A DNA stretch of 64,000 nt from Amphritea pacifica (GTDB lineage: Bacteria; Pseudomonadota; Gammaproteobacteria; Pseudomonadales; Balneatricaceae): positions 44,487 to 108,486 of the forward strand of contig NZ_JAFFZO010000014.1 of the NCBI RefSeq assembly GCF_016924145.1, read 5' to 3'. The notes beneath the pieces are model-generated. The model saw only the letters and a list, made by a program, of their open reading frames with translations. It made no database searches and was not told where the DNA came from. Of this stretch, positions 1 to 9,125 are shown piece after piece (the first letter of the stretch is position 1; each line of letters begins with the position of its first letter). The translations under genes and the position numbers were made by a program.

Positions 1-2
1 AG

Positions 3-1919
3 TTGGGGGTTGATAGTCACTTTGCCCGGTTGCGTCTGCTGGACCCGGATCGGTATTACAGTCTGCAACAGTTCCGCGCAGAAGAGGAGGGCTATCAGCC
101 GGTGAGTAAGCTGGTGGCCCGGTTGCTGGATGAAGATGCCCGTGAGCAACTGAAAGATGCCCCTGAGGTGTTTACTCAACTGGGCAGCTATCTGGGGGAC
201 GAGGTCGCTCAGCAGCTGCAGGATGAGCTGGAAAATGACTCTCTTGATCAGGCAATTCAGGATGCGGTGGCCAGTCTGCTCGATCATCACGGCACCGGTC
301 GGGTGCTGTTCCGCAATACCCGTGATGGTGTCAGTGGTTTCCCCCAGCGGGTATTGCATAGTTATCCGTTGCCGGAACCCGAGTTCTATCTTGAAAGTGA
401 ACAGCAACTGCTGGCTCAGGCTGATCTGGAAGAGCGACTGCATCCCGAGCTGATTCTGGCGGACCGCTGGCTGGAAGCCGATCCCCGGGTCGGGTGGCTG
501 GTGGACTGGCTGAAACAGAATCGTGACCAGAAAGCGCTGGTGATCTGTGCCTATGCAGACACAGCGAAATCACTGGAAGAACATCTGCGCCTGTATGAAG
601 GGATTCGTTCATCGGTGTTCCATGAGGGGATGAGCCTGGTTAACCGAGACCGTGCCGCCGCCTATTTTGCTGATGAAGATGAGAGCGCTCAGGTGCTGAT
701 CTGCTCTGAGATTGGCAGTGAGGGGCGTAACTTCCAGTTTGCCAGTCATCTGATTCTGTTCGATCTGCCGCTGAACCCCGATCTGCTGGAGCAGCGCATC
801 GGCCGCCTTGACCGGATTGGTCAGCGCAATGATGTTCAGATCCATGTGCCCCATTATGAGTTCAGTGCACAGGCTATTCTGCTGGACTGGTTCCACCGCG
901 GCCTGAACTGCTTTGAACGGGCCTGCCCGGTAGGCCAGGTATTGTTCGATCAGTTCCTGGATCAGTTGATTCCGGCGCTGTTTGAGGAGTATGACGAAGC
1001 TAACAACGAGCAACTGATCAGCAGTACCCGTGTTGCAGCGGATCGTTTGCTGGAACAGCTGCAACAGGGGCGTGACCAGTTACTGGAACTGAACTCCTGT
1101 AACCCGGTGAAAGCCGCTGCTATTGCCGAAAGCATGGAGGTGACCGGTAACAGTATCGAACTGAGCAGCTATATGGAGCGGATGTTTGATCAGTTTGGTG
1201 TTGAACAGCAGGTGCATAGCAGCCAGAGTATTATTCTCAGCCCGGGCGATCATATGCATCATGAAAGCCTGCCGGGTCTGCCTGCCGATGGTATGACTGC
1301 CACCTACAGCCGGGCGCTGGCGTTGGGGCGGGAGGATATCCAGTTCCTTACCTGGGAACACCCGCTGGTGATGGGCACAATGGATATTGTTGTGAATGGT
1401 GACTTTGGCAATACGGCGGTCTGCTCGATTAAGCTACCGCCGCTGAAACCCGGTACGCTGTTGCTGGAAGCGATCTTTACGCTGCACTGTGCTGCTCCGA
1501 AACAGCTTCAGGTACAGCGCTATCTGCCCCAGACCCTGAGCCGTATCGTTGTTGATACCAATGGCACAGATCTCAGCGCGATACTGACCGAGACCCATAT
1601 CAACAACCTGGCAGAACGGGTGGGGCGGCGACAGGCGGTGGATATTGTCAAGCATACCCGCAGTGAGATCGGTCAGATGGTGGAGCGTGTTGAAGCGATT
1701 GCTGACACTCAACAACCGGCAATGCTGACGCAAGCCACTGAGAATGTTGCCCGGTTGCTGGGCGCAGAGCAGGAACGGCTTAGCGCACTGGCTGCGGTGA
1801 ATCCGAATATTCGTCAGGAAGAGATCGATTTTCTGGCGCATACCCGGGCAGAACTGGAACACCACCTGCAGAGCGCTTCGCTGAAACTGGATGCGATCCG
1901 GGTCATTGTCGCGACCTGA
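3..1919 (+). CDS. rapA: RNA polymerase-associated ATPase RapA, C-terminal part (5' end outside window)
   Basis: This is the C-terminal ~638 residues of RapA, the Swi2/Snf2-type ATPase that recycles RNA polymerase after transcription. The reading frame is open to the left edge, so the true start and ATPase lobe 1 lie outside the window; the family is usually about 950-970 residues long. Lobe 2 motifs are visible: VFHEGMS (motif IV region), CSEIGSEGRNFQFA (motif V) and the motif VI stretch LLEQRIGRLDRIGQ at about residues 262-275. The later segments SPGDHMHHESLPGLP, LTWEHPL and AVNPNIRQEEIDFL match the RapA-specific C-terminal region, which excludes a generic Snf2 helicase. No terminator was seen before the next gene 56 bp downstream. 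Confidence 0.95.
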   Translation: MGVDSHFARLRLLDPDRYYSLQQFRAEEEGYQPVSKLVARLLDEDAREQLKDAPEVFTQLGSYLGDEVAQQLQDELENDSLDQAIQDAVASLLDHHGTGRVLFRNTRDGVSGFPQRVLHSYPLPEPEFYLESEQQLLAQADLEERLHPELILADRWLEADPRVGWLVDWLKQNRDQKALVICAYADTAKSLEEHLRLYEGIRSSVFHEGMSLVNRDRAAAYFADEDESAQVLICSEIGSEGRNFQFASHLILFDLPLNPDLLEQRIGRLDRIGQRNDVQIHVPHYEFSAQAILLDWFHRGLNCFERACPVGQVLFDQFLDQLIPALFEEYDEANNEQLISSTRVAADRLLEQLQQGRDQLLELNSCNPVKAAAIAESMEVTGNSIELSSYMERMFDQFGVEQQVHSSQSIILSPGDHMHHESLPGLPADGMTATYSRALALGREDIQFLTWEHPLVMGTMDIVVNGDFGNTAVCSIKLPPLKPGTLLLEAIFTLHCAAPKQLQVQRYLPQTLSRIVVDTNGTDLSAILTETHINNLAERVGRRQAVDIVKHTRSEIGQMVERVEAIADTQQPAMLTQATENVARLLGAEQERLSALAAVNPNIRQEEIDFLAHTRAELEHHLQSASLKLDAIRVIVAT

Positions 1920-1975
1920 TCTCTGTTATTATGGCCAGCTATATTCCGATGAATTCAGTATAACCGGAGCAGACT

Positions 1976-3307
1976 TTGTCTAACGCGGAAAACTTTACCG
2001 ATCTGGGGCTTGACCCCCGGCTTAGCACTATCCTTGCGCATCAGGGGATCACCGAGCCGACTGAGATCCAGGCCCAGGCTGTGCCGACGGCGATCACCGG
2101 ACATGACCTGATCGCGTCATCCAAGACCGGCTCCGGTAAAACCCTGGCCTATCTGTTGCCAACTATGCAACGTTTGATGCGCCAGAAGGCCCTTAGTAAA
2201 AAGGACCCCAGGGCACTGATTCTGGCCCCGACCCGGGAGCTGGCCAAGCAGGTCTACGGGCAATTGCGTAGTCTGATCAGCGGCTCCCCGTTCAAGGTGG
2301 CGCTGGTGCTGGGGGGAGAAAACTTCAACGATCAGGCTAAAGCGCTGGCGAAAAATCCTCATGTGGTGGTGGCAACTCCCGGACGACTGGTCAACCATCT
2401 GGATGAACGCTCTCTGTTTCTTGATGGTCTGGAGCTATTGATTCTCGATGAAGCGGACCGGATGCTGGATCTGGGATTTGCCGATCAGCTGAACCGGATT
2501 AATCAGACTGCCAGTCATCGTCTGCGGCAGACGCTGATGTTTTCCGCAACACTTGAGCATGCTGAAGTAAACAGCATGGCTAAGACTTTGCTGAAAGCGC
2601 CGAAACGGATCGCGATCGGCGCGGCCAATGCAGAACACGCGGATATTGAAAAGCGCTTTTATCTCACCGACCATCTGGATCATAAACAGGCAGTGTTGGA
2701 GCGAATTCTCGACACTGAAACCTACCAGCAGGTGATTATCTTTACCGCCACCCGGGCTGATACGGAGCGACTGTCTCTGTTGCTGTCGGGCAGGGGACTG
2801 AAAACTGCCGCTCTCAGTGGTGAGATGAGCCAGAGCGATCGTAATAAGATCATGGACAGTTTCAGCCGCGGCCAGCAGCAGGTGCTGATTACCACCGATG
2901 TCGCGTCCCGGGGGCTGGATCTGCTACAGGTGTCGCTGGTGGTGAACTTTGATATGCCTAAACAGGCAGAAGAGTATGTGCACCGTATTGGCCGTACCGG
3001 TCGGGCCGGAGCCAAAGGTCTGGCTGTCTCACTGATCGGTCCGAAAGACTGGGACGCTTTCAAGCGGGTTGAAAGTTTCCTGCAACAGTCGGTTAACTTC
3101 AGCGAGCTGGAGGGCTTAACGGCAAGCTTTAAAGGGATAAAAGAGGCCGCTGCAGCAAAACCTGCCAGGCAGCAACAGAAAGCGGCTGCGGCACGACCCA
3201 AACGGGTTGTTAAAGCGCCTCAGGACCGTAAAAACCGCCGCGCTGCTAATCGACAGATTGTCTCCGACGATGGTATGGCGCCGCTGAAAAAACGAAAAAC
3301 AGATTAA
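1976..3307 (+). CDS. DEAD-box ATP-dependent RNA helicase (SrmB/RhlE-like)
   Basis: An ATP-dependent RNA helicase of 443 residues, probably acting in ribosome assembly or mRNA turnover. The ordered motifs are all present: the Q-motif near residue 31, Walker A SSKTGSGKT (about 48-56), PTRELAKQ, TPGR, DEAD (about 157-160), SAT, and the C-terminal HRIGRTGRAG (about 336-345). The tail is rich in Lys, Arg and Ala, typical of RNA-binding extensions. The start chosen is TTG at 1976, preceded by a GGAG ribosome site at 1967-1970; no ATG fits better. A Rho-independent terminator follows at 3324-3352. The subfamily (SrmB, RhlE or another) cannot be fixed by eye. Confidence 0.9.
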   Translation: MSNAENFTDLGLDPRLSTILAHQGITEPTEIQAQAVPTAITGHDLIASSKTGSGKTLAYLLPTMQRLMRQKALSKKDPRALILAPTRELAKQVYGQLRSLISGSPFKVALVLGGENFNDQAKALAKNPHVVVATPGRLVNHLDERSLFLDGLELLILDEADRMLDLGFADQLNRINQTASHRLRQTLMFSATLEHAEVNSMAKTLLKAPKRIAIGAANAEHADIEKRFYLTDHLDHKQAVLERILDTETYQQVIIFTATRADTERLSLLLSGRGLKTAALSGEMSQSDRNKIMDSFSRGQQQVLITTDVASRGLDLLQVSLVVNFDMPKQAEEYVHRIGRTGRAGAKGLAVSLIGPKDWDAFKRVESFLQQSVNFSELEGLTASFKGIKEAAAAKPARQQQKAAAARPKRVVKAPQDRKNRRAANRQIVSDDGMAPLKKRKTD

Positions 3308-3323
3308 GCCAGGCGGTCTTTAG

Positions 3324-3352
3324 AAAACCAGCCCTTCAGTGCTGGTTTTTTT
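3324..3352 (+). terminator. Rho-independent terminator of the DEAD-box helicase
   Basis: A stem AACCAGC/GCTGGTT (3326-3332 with 3341-3347) and an 8-nt loop are followed by a T-run, 17 bp after the helicase stop codon. Confidence 0.85.
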
Positions 3353-3444
3353 CCGTCCGGAATAACCGGAATAATACCCTGAAAATCCGCCTGCTTTTCT
3401 GCTTCAGCGAATGTCCTGACCTGAACACCGTCTTTTCTGCTACT

Positions 3445-3460
3445 ACAGTTCCCGAACTGT
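3445..3460. promoter_or_regulatory. 16-bp palindrome, candidate operator upstream of the cytochrome c gene
   Basis: The arms ACAGTTC and GAACTGT are perfect and separated by CC. The site lies about 30 bp upstream of a plausible promoter for the small cytochrome gene. It has the inverse layout of a LexA box (ACAG-N8-CTGT and not CTGT-N8-ACAG), so no regulator is named. Confidence 0.35.
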
Positions 3461-3486
3461 ACCTCTCAAAGTGATGACAGAGCGCT

Positions 3487-3516
3487 TTGTAATACGTCGA
3501 ACACCCTTAGTACTAT
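3487..3516 (+). promoter_or_regulatory. Candidate sigma-70 promoter of the cytochrome c gene
   Basis: TTGTAA (3487-3492) and TACTAT (3511-3516) are spaced 18 bp apart. They lie 31 bp before the start codon, with a strong GGGAGGGG ribosome site in between. Confidence 0.4.
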
Positions 3517-3546
3517 AGAGTTATAACTTAGTGGGAGGGGACCCAG

Positions 3547-3852
3547 ATGAAAAAAACAGGTGGTATTGTATTGGCTTTGTGTGCAATGGCATTCTCCGTG
3601 CCTGTCGTTCATGCAGGCGGGGCCGAGGTGTTTCAGGCCTGTGTTGAGTGTCATGGTGCATCCGCTGAAAAATCGGCTATGGGGAAATCTCAGGTGATTC
3701 AGGGGTGGTCTTCAAGCCAGATTGTTGATGCGCTGAATGGCTATAAAGCGGGGACCTATGGCGGTCCGCTGAAAGCGTTGATGAAAGTTCAGGTTGATAA
3801 ACTCGATGCGGCCGCGATTCAGGATGTTGCGGAGCATATTTCCGGGCTGTAA
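3547..3852 (+). CDS. Small periplasmic class I cytochrome c
   Basis: A 101-residue monohaem c-type cytochrome. Residues 1-23 form a signal peptide ending VHA. The haem-binding motif CVECH is at 32-36, and Met79 is the likely sixth ligand. It resembles c-553/c5-type electron carriers that shuttle electrons in the periplasm. The gene stands alone between two terminators, with a strong GGGAGGGG ribosome site 5-12 bases before the ATG. Its redox partner cannot be deduced from the neighbours. Confidence 0.88.
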   Translation: MKKTGGIVLALCAMAFSVPVVHAGGAEVFQACVECHGASAEKSAMGKSQVIQGWSSSQIVDALNGYKAGTYGGPLKALMKVQVDKLDAAAIQDVAEHISGL

Positions 3853-3913
3853 GTGCGGCGGTGTTTTATAACCTGATTGAAGGTTTGTGTTTGCGCTTAT
3901 ATTTAAAACCTGT

Positions 3914-3940
3914 AAAAGCCGGCCAGAAAGCTGGCTTTTA
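3914..3940 (+). terminator. Terminator-like hairpin after the cytochrome c gene
   Basis: AAAAGCC pairs with GGCTTTT (3914-3920 with 3933-3939), and a CCAG/CTGG pairing is possible inside. The T-tract is short. Confidence 0.6.
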
Positions 3941-4161
3941 ATGTATATATCCTCCTGAAAATGCCCACTATTCGGCAAATAGATCTATGCTAAAGCGAAG
4001 GGAAGCAATTAGAGTCGATAAAATCTATCCTGATCCCGATGTGGCTAAACGGGAATTTAACCGTTGAGTATTAAGCTATTGAGTATTAAATGATGGTCTT
4101 CACCTGACTCATACAGAGTGTCAGGTTACAGGTTGGAACGCTTTTGCTGTTGGAGATATGG
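3941..4161. other. Intergenic stretch with an 11-bp direct repeat
   Basis: No gene is seen. Two identical copies of TTGAGTATTAA occur at 4064-4074 and 4079-4089, period 15 bp, about 75-100 bp before the start of the SBP-GGDEF-EAL gene. They could be a regulator site or a chance duplication. Confidence 0.35.
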
Positions 4162-7100
4162 ATGTTCAGAATAGCCCCCTGGCTAGTGTTATTTATCAGT
4201 CTGGCTATGAGCCTGGTTCAAAGCGTATGGGGTTCAGCGTACGCGGCTGAATCTTCTCAGCAATCAGTTACACCGGACTTTTCCTGGCGAGATGATAACC
4301 TGAGTGCCGCAGAGATCGCCTGGCTGCAGCAGCACCCACAGCTAAAACTCGGTATCGATCGCACATTTGCCCCCTACGAATGGGTCGATAATAACGGCCA
4401 CTATACTGGCATATCAGCCGATTATTTTGCCCTGCTGGAACAGCGTCTTGGTGTTTCGTTTGTGCCCGTCACGGATAAACACTCCTGGAGTGAGGTGTTA
4501 AACGCCGCCCGCAACGGGGAGTTTGATCTGATGTCCTGTATGGTAAAAACGGCAGAGCGGGAGGTATATCTTGATTTTAGCCAACCCTACCTTTCCAGCA
4601 CAGCCGTGATTATCAGTGAGCAATCTAAAGGGTATATCGGAACACTGGACAAGCTGAAGGGTAAACGGGTTGCGATCCATAAGGGGCACTTTACCAATGA
4701 GTTGCTGCGGCGTGATTACCCAGAGATCACTATTATCAATCCGGCCACTATTCAGGGTGCGCTCAGAATGGTTGCAGAGGGGGAGGCTGTTGCTTTTGTG
4801 GGGGATGCGACAGCTGCCGGGTTTGTGATGAAGCAGGAGGGGATACTTAATCTGAGCTTTTCTGGCCACACGGACTATCAGAGTGATTTCCGCATCGGGG
4901 TCTATCGTGGCAATCCAATCCTGTCAGGGATTATTGAGAAAGCGCTGAATAGCATTACTGAGAGCGAACGCAATCAGATCTTTGAGCACTGGGCAGGTCT
5001 GACAGTATCCCAGAATGGCATTGCGGTGGAAAAAATACTCAAAGTCAGCGGCCTGGTTTTGTTGGTATTGCTGTTTATTCTCTACTGGAACTTCCGTTTG
5101 TATCGCTCTGAAGAGGCCCATCGCAAGAGTGAAAAACGGTTTAAAAACCTCGTCGATACGACCAACGGTATTGTCTGGGAAGCGGATTATGATACCTATA
5201 CCTACACCTATATCAGTGACAATGTTGCCAGGGTGTTAGGTTATCCAATCGACACCTGGTTTAAACCCAATTTCTGGAAAGACCATATCCATCCTGATGA
5301 TCGGGCGTGGGCGATTCGCTTCTGCGACGAAGCGGTCGCTGATCAGCGGGATCATGAGCTGGAGTATCGTTTTTTGACCGCAAGTGGCGCCATTGTCTGG
5401 CTACGGGATATGGTCAATGTGGTGGCTGAAGATGGAAAACCCCGCTGGCTTCGCGGGTTGATGCTGGATATCACCGATCAGAAGATGGCCGATATGCTGA
5501 TACGTCAGAGTGAAAGTCGTTTCCGCGAACTGATTGAGAGCCTCCCGGCCATCGCAGTACAGGGGTATGACGAAAACCGCAGGGTGATCTACTGGAATGA
5601 TGCCAGTGAAACGCTTTATGGTTATACCCGGGAAGAGGCGCTGGGTCAGCCTCTTGAGTCGTTAATTATCCCTCAGGCGATGCGTGAGACGGTGATTCAG
5701 CTACATCATGACTGGCTGGAAAAGGGGCAGGAGATCCCCGCTTCTGAATTGGAGTTGCAACATAAAGATGGCAGTCTGGTACCGGTGTTCTCCAGCCATG
5801 TCATGCTACGCTCTGAAAATGACAGGCAGGAGATGTACTGTATCGATGTCAATCTGATCGAACAGAAACGTGCCCGGGCAGAACTGACCCGTATGGCGCA
5901 TTACGATTCTCTGACCCATCTTCCCAACCGGCGTACGTTTACAGATCGCCTGTTACAGATGATGAAAAAAGCTGACCGTGACGGCGAGCAGGTCGCCGTG
6001 ATGATGATCGATCTGGACCGCTTCAAAGAGGTGAATGACACCCTCGGACACGACTATGGTGACCTTTTATTGCAGGGGGCTGCCAAACGGCTGCTCTCCT
6101 GTGTGCGGGAAACCGATACGGTTGCCCGTTTAGGGGGCGATGAGTTTCTGGTGATTCTGGGCAATATTGATGATCTGTCTGTGATTGAGCGGGTAGCCGG
6201 AAATATATTACGGCAGTTGGGTGAGCCTTTTATTCTTAAGGATAGTCGCTCTTTTGTGTCGGCGAGTATCGGTATTGCGCTTTACCCCAGTGATGCGATG
6301 ACCCTGGAAGCACTGATGAAAAATGCTGACCAGGCGATGTATGCTGCCAAGGAGGAGGGGCGCAATCGATTCCACTATTTCACCCCCGAAATGGAGGCGG
6401 CGGCCCAGCGGCGCCGGCGTTTGTTGAATGAGTTGCGTGAAGCGATCGACCGGCAGCAGTTCGCGGTCTATTACCAGCCGGTCATCGATCTGCAAAATGG
6501 CCGTGTCGTCAAGGCGGAAGCGTTGCTGAGATGGAATCATCCCAGGGGACAGGTTTCACCGCTGGACTTTATTCCGTTAGCGGAAGAGACCGGTCTGATT
6601 GTGGATATTGGCAACTGGGTGTTTGCTGAAGTGGTGCGTCAACTGACGATCTGGCAGGCGCGGTTCAATACCGAGCTGCAGGTGAGTGTGAATACTTCAC
6701 CGGTGCAATATCAGGATGACAATTGCAGCAAACCCAACTGGTTTGGTCATATCCTCACGCACAATGGTGCGGCCAATCTGTGTGTCGAGATTACCGAAAG
6801 TTTGCTGATGGAGGCGGGCAGTGGTGTGGCAGATAAGCTGCTGCAGTTTCGTGATCAGGGGATCGAAGTGGCGCTTGATGATTTCGGTACCGGGTATTCC
6901 TCACTCTCCTACCTGAAGCAGTTTCATATCGACTATCTGAAAATTGATCAGAGTTTTGTCTCTCATCTGACCCCAGGGTCTCAGGATCTGGTGCTGTGTG
7001 AAGCGATTATCGTTATGGCGCATACCCTGGGTATTAAAGTTATTGCTGAAGGTGTGGAAACGCCAGAACAGAAACAGATGTTACTGGATATTGGCTGTGA

Positions 7101-7194
7101 TTTTGGCCAGGGATATCTGTTTGGCCGACCCGTGCCTGCCAGTGAGTTTTCAGCCCGATGGCTAGAATCTCAGGTGATCAATGAGGTTGAGTGA
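4162..7194 (+). CDS. Membrane SBP-PAS-PAS-GGDEF-EAL c-di-GMP signalling protein
   Basis: A large inner-membrane sensor predicted to make or degrade cyclic di-GMP in response to a periplasmic solute. Order: signal peptide (about 1-29), a periplasmic solute-binding domain of the amino-acid-binding (SBP_bac_3) type (about 35-275), one membrane segment (about 294-311), two PAS domains (about 325-575), GGDEF (about 585-745, motif GGDEF intact) and EAL (about 760-1005; EALLRW, DDFGTGYSS and AEGVET intact). Both catalytic signatures look functional, so the net activity is not predictable. ATG at 4162 is preferred over an upstream in-frame TTG because GGAG lies 7 bases before it. The gene is monocistronic. 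Confidence 0.9.
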   Translation: MFRIAPWLVLFISLAMSLVQSVWGSAYAAESSQQSVTPDFSWRDDNLSAAEIAWLQQHPQLKLGIDRTFAPYEWVDNNGHYTGISADYFALLEQRLGVSFVPVTDKHSWSEVLNAARNGEFDLMSCMVKTAEREVYLDFSQPYLSSTAVIISEQSKGYIGTLDKLKGKRVAIHKGHFTNELLRRDYPEITIINPATIQGALRMVAEGEAVAFVGDATAAGFVMKQEGILNLSFSGHTDYQSDFRIGVYRGNPILSGIIEKALNSITESERNQIFEHWAGLTVSQNGIAVEKILKVSGLVLLVLLFILYWNFRLYRSEEAHRKSEKRFKNLVDTTNGIVWEADYDTYTYTYISDNVARVLGYPIDTWFKPNFWKDHIHPDDRAWAIRFCDEAVADQRDHELEYRFLTASGAIVWLRDMVNVVAEDGKPRWLRGLMLDITDQKMADMLIRQSESRFRELIESLPAIAVQGYDENRRVIYWNDASETLYGYTREEALGQPLESLIIPQAMRETVIQLHHDWLEKGQEIPASELELQHKDGSLVPVFSSHVMLRSENDRQEMYCIDVNLIEQKRARAELTRMAHYDSLTHLPNRRTFTDRLLQMMKKADRDGEQVAVMMIDLDRFKEVNDTLGHDYGDLLLQGAAKRLLSCVRETDTVARLGGDEFLVILGNIDDLSVIERVAGNILRQLGEPFILKDSRSFVSASIGIALYPSDAMTLEALMKNADQAMYAAKEEGRNRFHYFTPEMEAAAQRRRRLLNELREAIDRQQFAVYYQPVIDLQNGRVVKAEALLRWNHPRGQVSPLDFIPLAEETGLIVDIGNWVFAEVVRQLTIWQARFNTELQVSVNTSPVQYQDDNCSKPNWFGHILTHNGAANLCVEITESLLMEAGSGVADKLLQFRDQGIEVALDDFGTGYSSLSYLKQFHIDYLKIDQSFVSHLTPGSQDLVLCEAIIVMAHTLGIKVIAEGVETPEQKQMLLDIGCDFGQGYLFGRPVPASEFSARWLESQVINEVE

Positions 7195-7424
7195 GGGGGA
7201 AGAAGTTTACCAACGTTGCCGCTCCGGCGTGTTATTCCGTTAGTTCATTCAAGTATCGCCTGCTTTAATCCCGTCGTCCTGCCCTCTCATTCAGGCTTTA
7301 TATCCTGCGTGCTACAGGTGATTTTGTTCATATTCTTCACTTTATTTTCCCGATGGATAACTATCAAGTGATTCACTGTTAACTATTGTTACTAATTTTG
7401 GCGGCAGGGGGTATGTGCGAATTT

Positions 7425-8528
7425 TTACTTCAAAACGATACAGGCGGGGAGTGAGCAGTTGGCCTTACTATTTTTTGTAGCGCTGACATTGCTGAGTTCA
7501 TTCAGGCTGTCGCGGTAGGCAGGCTGCTCCGGTGCGATGGCGACGGCACAGCGGATCGATTCGATCGCGGCCGCTGTGCAACCTGTTTGCATCAGCGTGT
7601 AAGCCAGATTATTCCAGCCCGCCGCGGGCGTATTGCTGTGGTTAATATAGCGGACGAAATAATCGGCGGCTGAACGGTAATGCTGCCGGGCATAGTGGAT
7701 ATTGCCCAGCCCCATCAGTGCGGTAGCGTTGTCGGGCCACTGCTTTAAGGCGGTCCGGTAGGCCTGTTCTGCCGCTTGCTGCAGCGCCGGGGTGTGCGAA
7801 CCCAGTTGCTCAAGTTTATTGACGGCGGCGGTATAACGTAGCGGGGTGGCGGTTGCGGGTAGTTGGTCGGGGGACAGTATCACTCTGGCCCAGTGGTCTG
7901 CCCGTGACCAGGTTTTTTCAAACAGTGAGAGGTCGGTCGGATAGCGTTTGTCGGGGCCTGAGCGCAGCAGGATCTGTTGCGCATTCAGGTCATAACCGAT
8001 AGCCACCGCGAAATGCCACTGGGGTAGCCAGCTGAACCCCAGGTTTTGCATCACCAGCACCGGGTGTCCGGCATCCAGCTCCCGTAATATATCGCTGACA
8101 TCGGGCTTCAGAGGATAGACGATCAGGTTAAACTGCCGTGCCCTGGCTTCCATCTCAACCGCCAGAGTCCCCCCTTTTTTGGGAATATAAAGGGAAGGGC
8201 GCAGTTGTTCCGGAGTGGTTGTGATCTGGTTATAGGCCAGCATGGTTGCCAGTGAAGCGGGGCCGCACTGGTCATCCTGCTGTGGGAAATAGGCAAGACC
8301 ATCGATCTCTGCGACTCCCTGGATAGCAGGGTCAGCTGTTAATGAGTCGATTAGTCTCTGATTGCTGCTACAGCCGGTTATCAGCACTGTTGCGGTCAGC
8401 AACAGTGCTGCAAACAGCACAGTGGATAACCGGTAAAGCAGTGTGTCAGCCCTGTTAGCGATTGATGCAGTGAACAAAGCTGAACAGGTCGGTGGCACAG
8501 AGCATATCGGTGATGACAAAAACGACAA
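7425..8528 (-). CDS. PA2778-family lipoprotein: C39-like cysteine peptidase with TPR region
   Basis: A predicted lipoprotein whose first half resembles C39/papain-like peptidases (DDQCGPASLATML, carrying the candidate nucleophile Cys, then WHFAVAIGYD with the His). The C-terminal third contains TPR-like helices (GLGNIHYARQHYRSAADYF and following). A lipobox LITGC follows a hydrophobic stretch. The start is uncertain: the longest frame overlaps the upstream gene by 74 bases, and a later CTG or GTG just before the hydrophobic segment would fit a lipoprotein signal better. It is paired with the PA2779-type gene, as in Pseudomonas. The substrate is unknown. Confidence 0.8.
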   Translation of the reverse strand: MSFLSSPICSVPPTCSALFTASIANRADTLLYRLSTVLFAALLLTATVLITGCSSNQRLIDSLTADPAIQGVAEIDGLAYFPQQDDQCGPASLATMLAYNQITTTPEQLRPSLYIPKKGGTLAVEMEARARQFNLIVYPLKPDVSDILRELDAGHPVLVMQNLGFSWLPQWHFAVAIGYDLNAQQILLRSGPDKRYPTDLSLFEKTWSRADHWARVILSPDQLPATATPLRYTAAVNKLEQLGSHTPALQQAAEQAYRTALKQWPDNATALMGLGNIHYARQHYRSAADYFVRYINHSNTPAAGWNNLAYTLMQTGCTAAAIESIRCAVAIAPEQPAYRDSLNELSNVSATKNSKANCSLPACIVLK

Positions 8529-8862
8529 ACACCAGACCGACTAACCCCAGAATACCTTCACCGGCAGGTTGCGAGGCCAGGTTTGCGTTTAACTGACTGA
8601 TCTCATCCGGTGTCAGGCTGGCGACCCGTTGCTGAAGTTCCTGTGGATCAACTCCCATATCGATAAGCTGTTGTTGCAGTTCGGCCGATTCCAGCTTCTG
8701 TATCAGATCACTTTTAGTGTACTGCTGGTGTTCTGACTGGATAATGGTCTCGGTTGAAACCATTGCGGCATTCGCGGTTACGCTTTGAAAACTCATCACC
8801 AGCATGAATGCGATAACCATCCGGCCGATCCAGGTACGTCTGAGAGTGTTGTGTAGCATCAT
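8455..8862 (-). CDS. PA2779-family small membrane protein
   Basis: A 135-residue protein with an N-terminal signal-type hydrophobic segment (about 14-32), a soluble middle that includes VDPQELQQRVASLTPDEIS, and a C-terminal hydrophobic stretch (about 105-122). This matches PA2779-type proteins, which occur beside PA2778-type cysteine peptidases, as here. AAAGGA lies about 10 bases before the start. The function is unknown; it may be a partner or a substrate of the peptidase. Confidence 0.75.
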   Translation of the reverse strand: MMLHNTLRRTWIGRMVIAFMLVMSFQSVTANAAMVSTETIIQSEHQQYTKSDLIQKLESAELQQQLIDMGVDPQELQQRVASLTPDEISQLNANLASQPAGEGILGLVGLVFVVFVITDMLCATDLFSFVHCINR

Positions 8863-9076
8863 GATCTATATCCTTTTATGGGCAGCTATTCCCCCCGGCA
8901 CAGCGGCTTTATAATTAAACTGATCCAGCCGTTTAGCTAAATCACCTGAATTTACAAACAGTTGACCCTACCAGTGTAGCTCAGTTTGTAACAAGTAACG
9001 CGGTGAGTGTAATACACCCCAGGTTAAGACAACAACCCGCAGTGGTAATGCGGCTGGTAACCCCGGGCGCAGGCAT

Positions 9077-9105
9077 AAAAAAGCCAGCAGAGCGGCTGCT
9101 GGCTT
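9077..9105 (-). terminator. Rho-independent terminator of the ybiT-like gene
   Basis: A perfect 10-bp stem AAGCCAGCAG/CTGCTGGCTT (9081-9090 with 9096-9105) and a 5-nt loop are followed on the minus strand by a T-run, 20 bp beyond the stop codon. Confidence 0.9.
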
Positions 9106-9125
9106 TATTGATGGCTGGGGCGTGC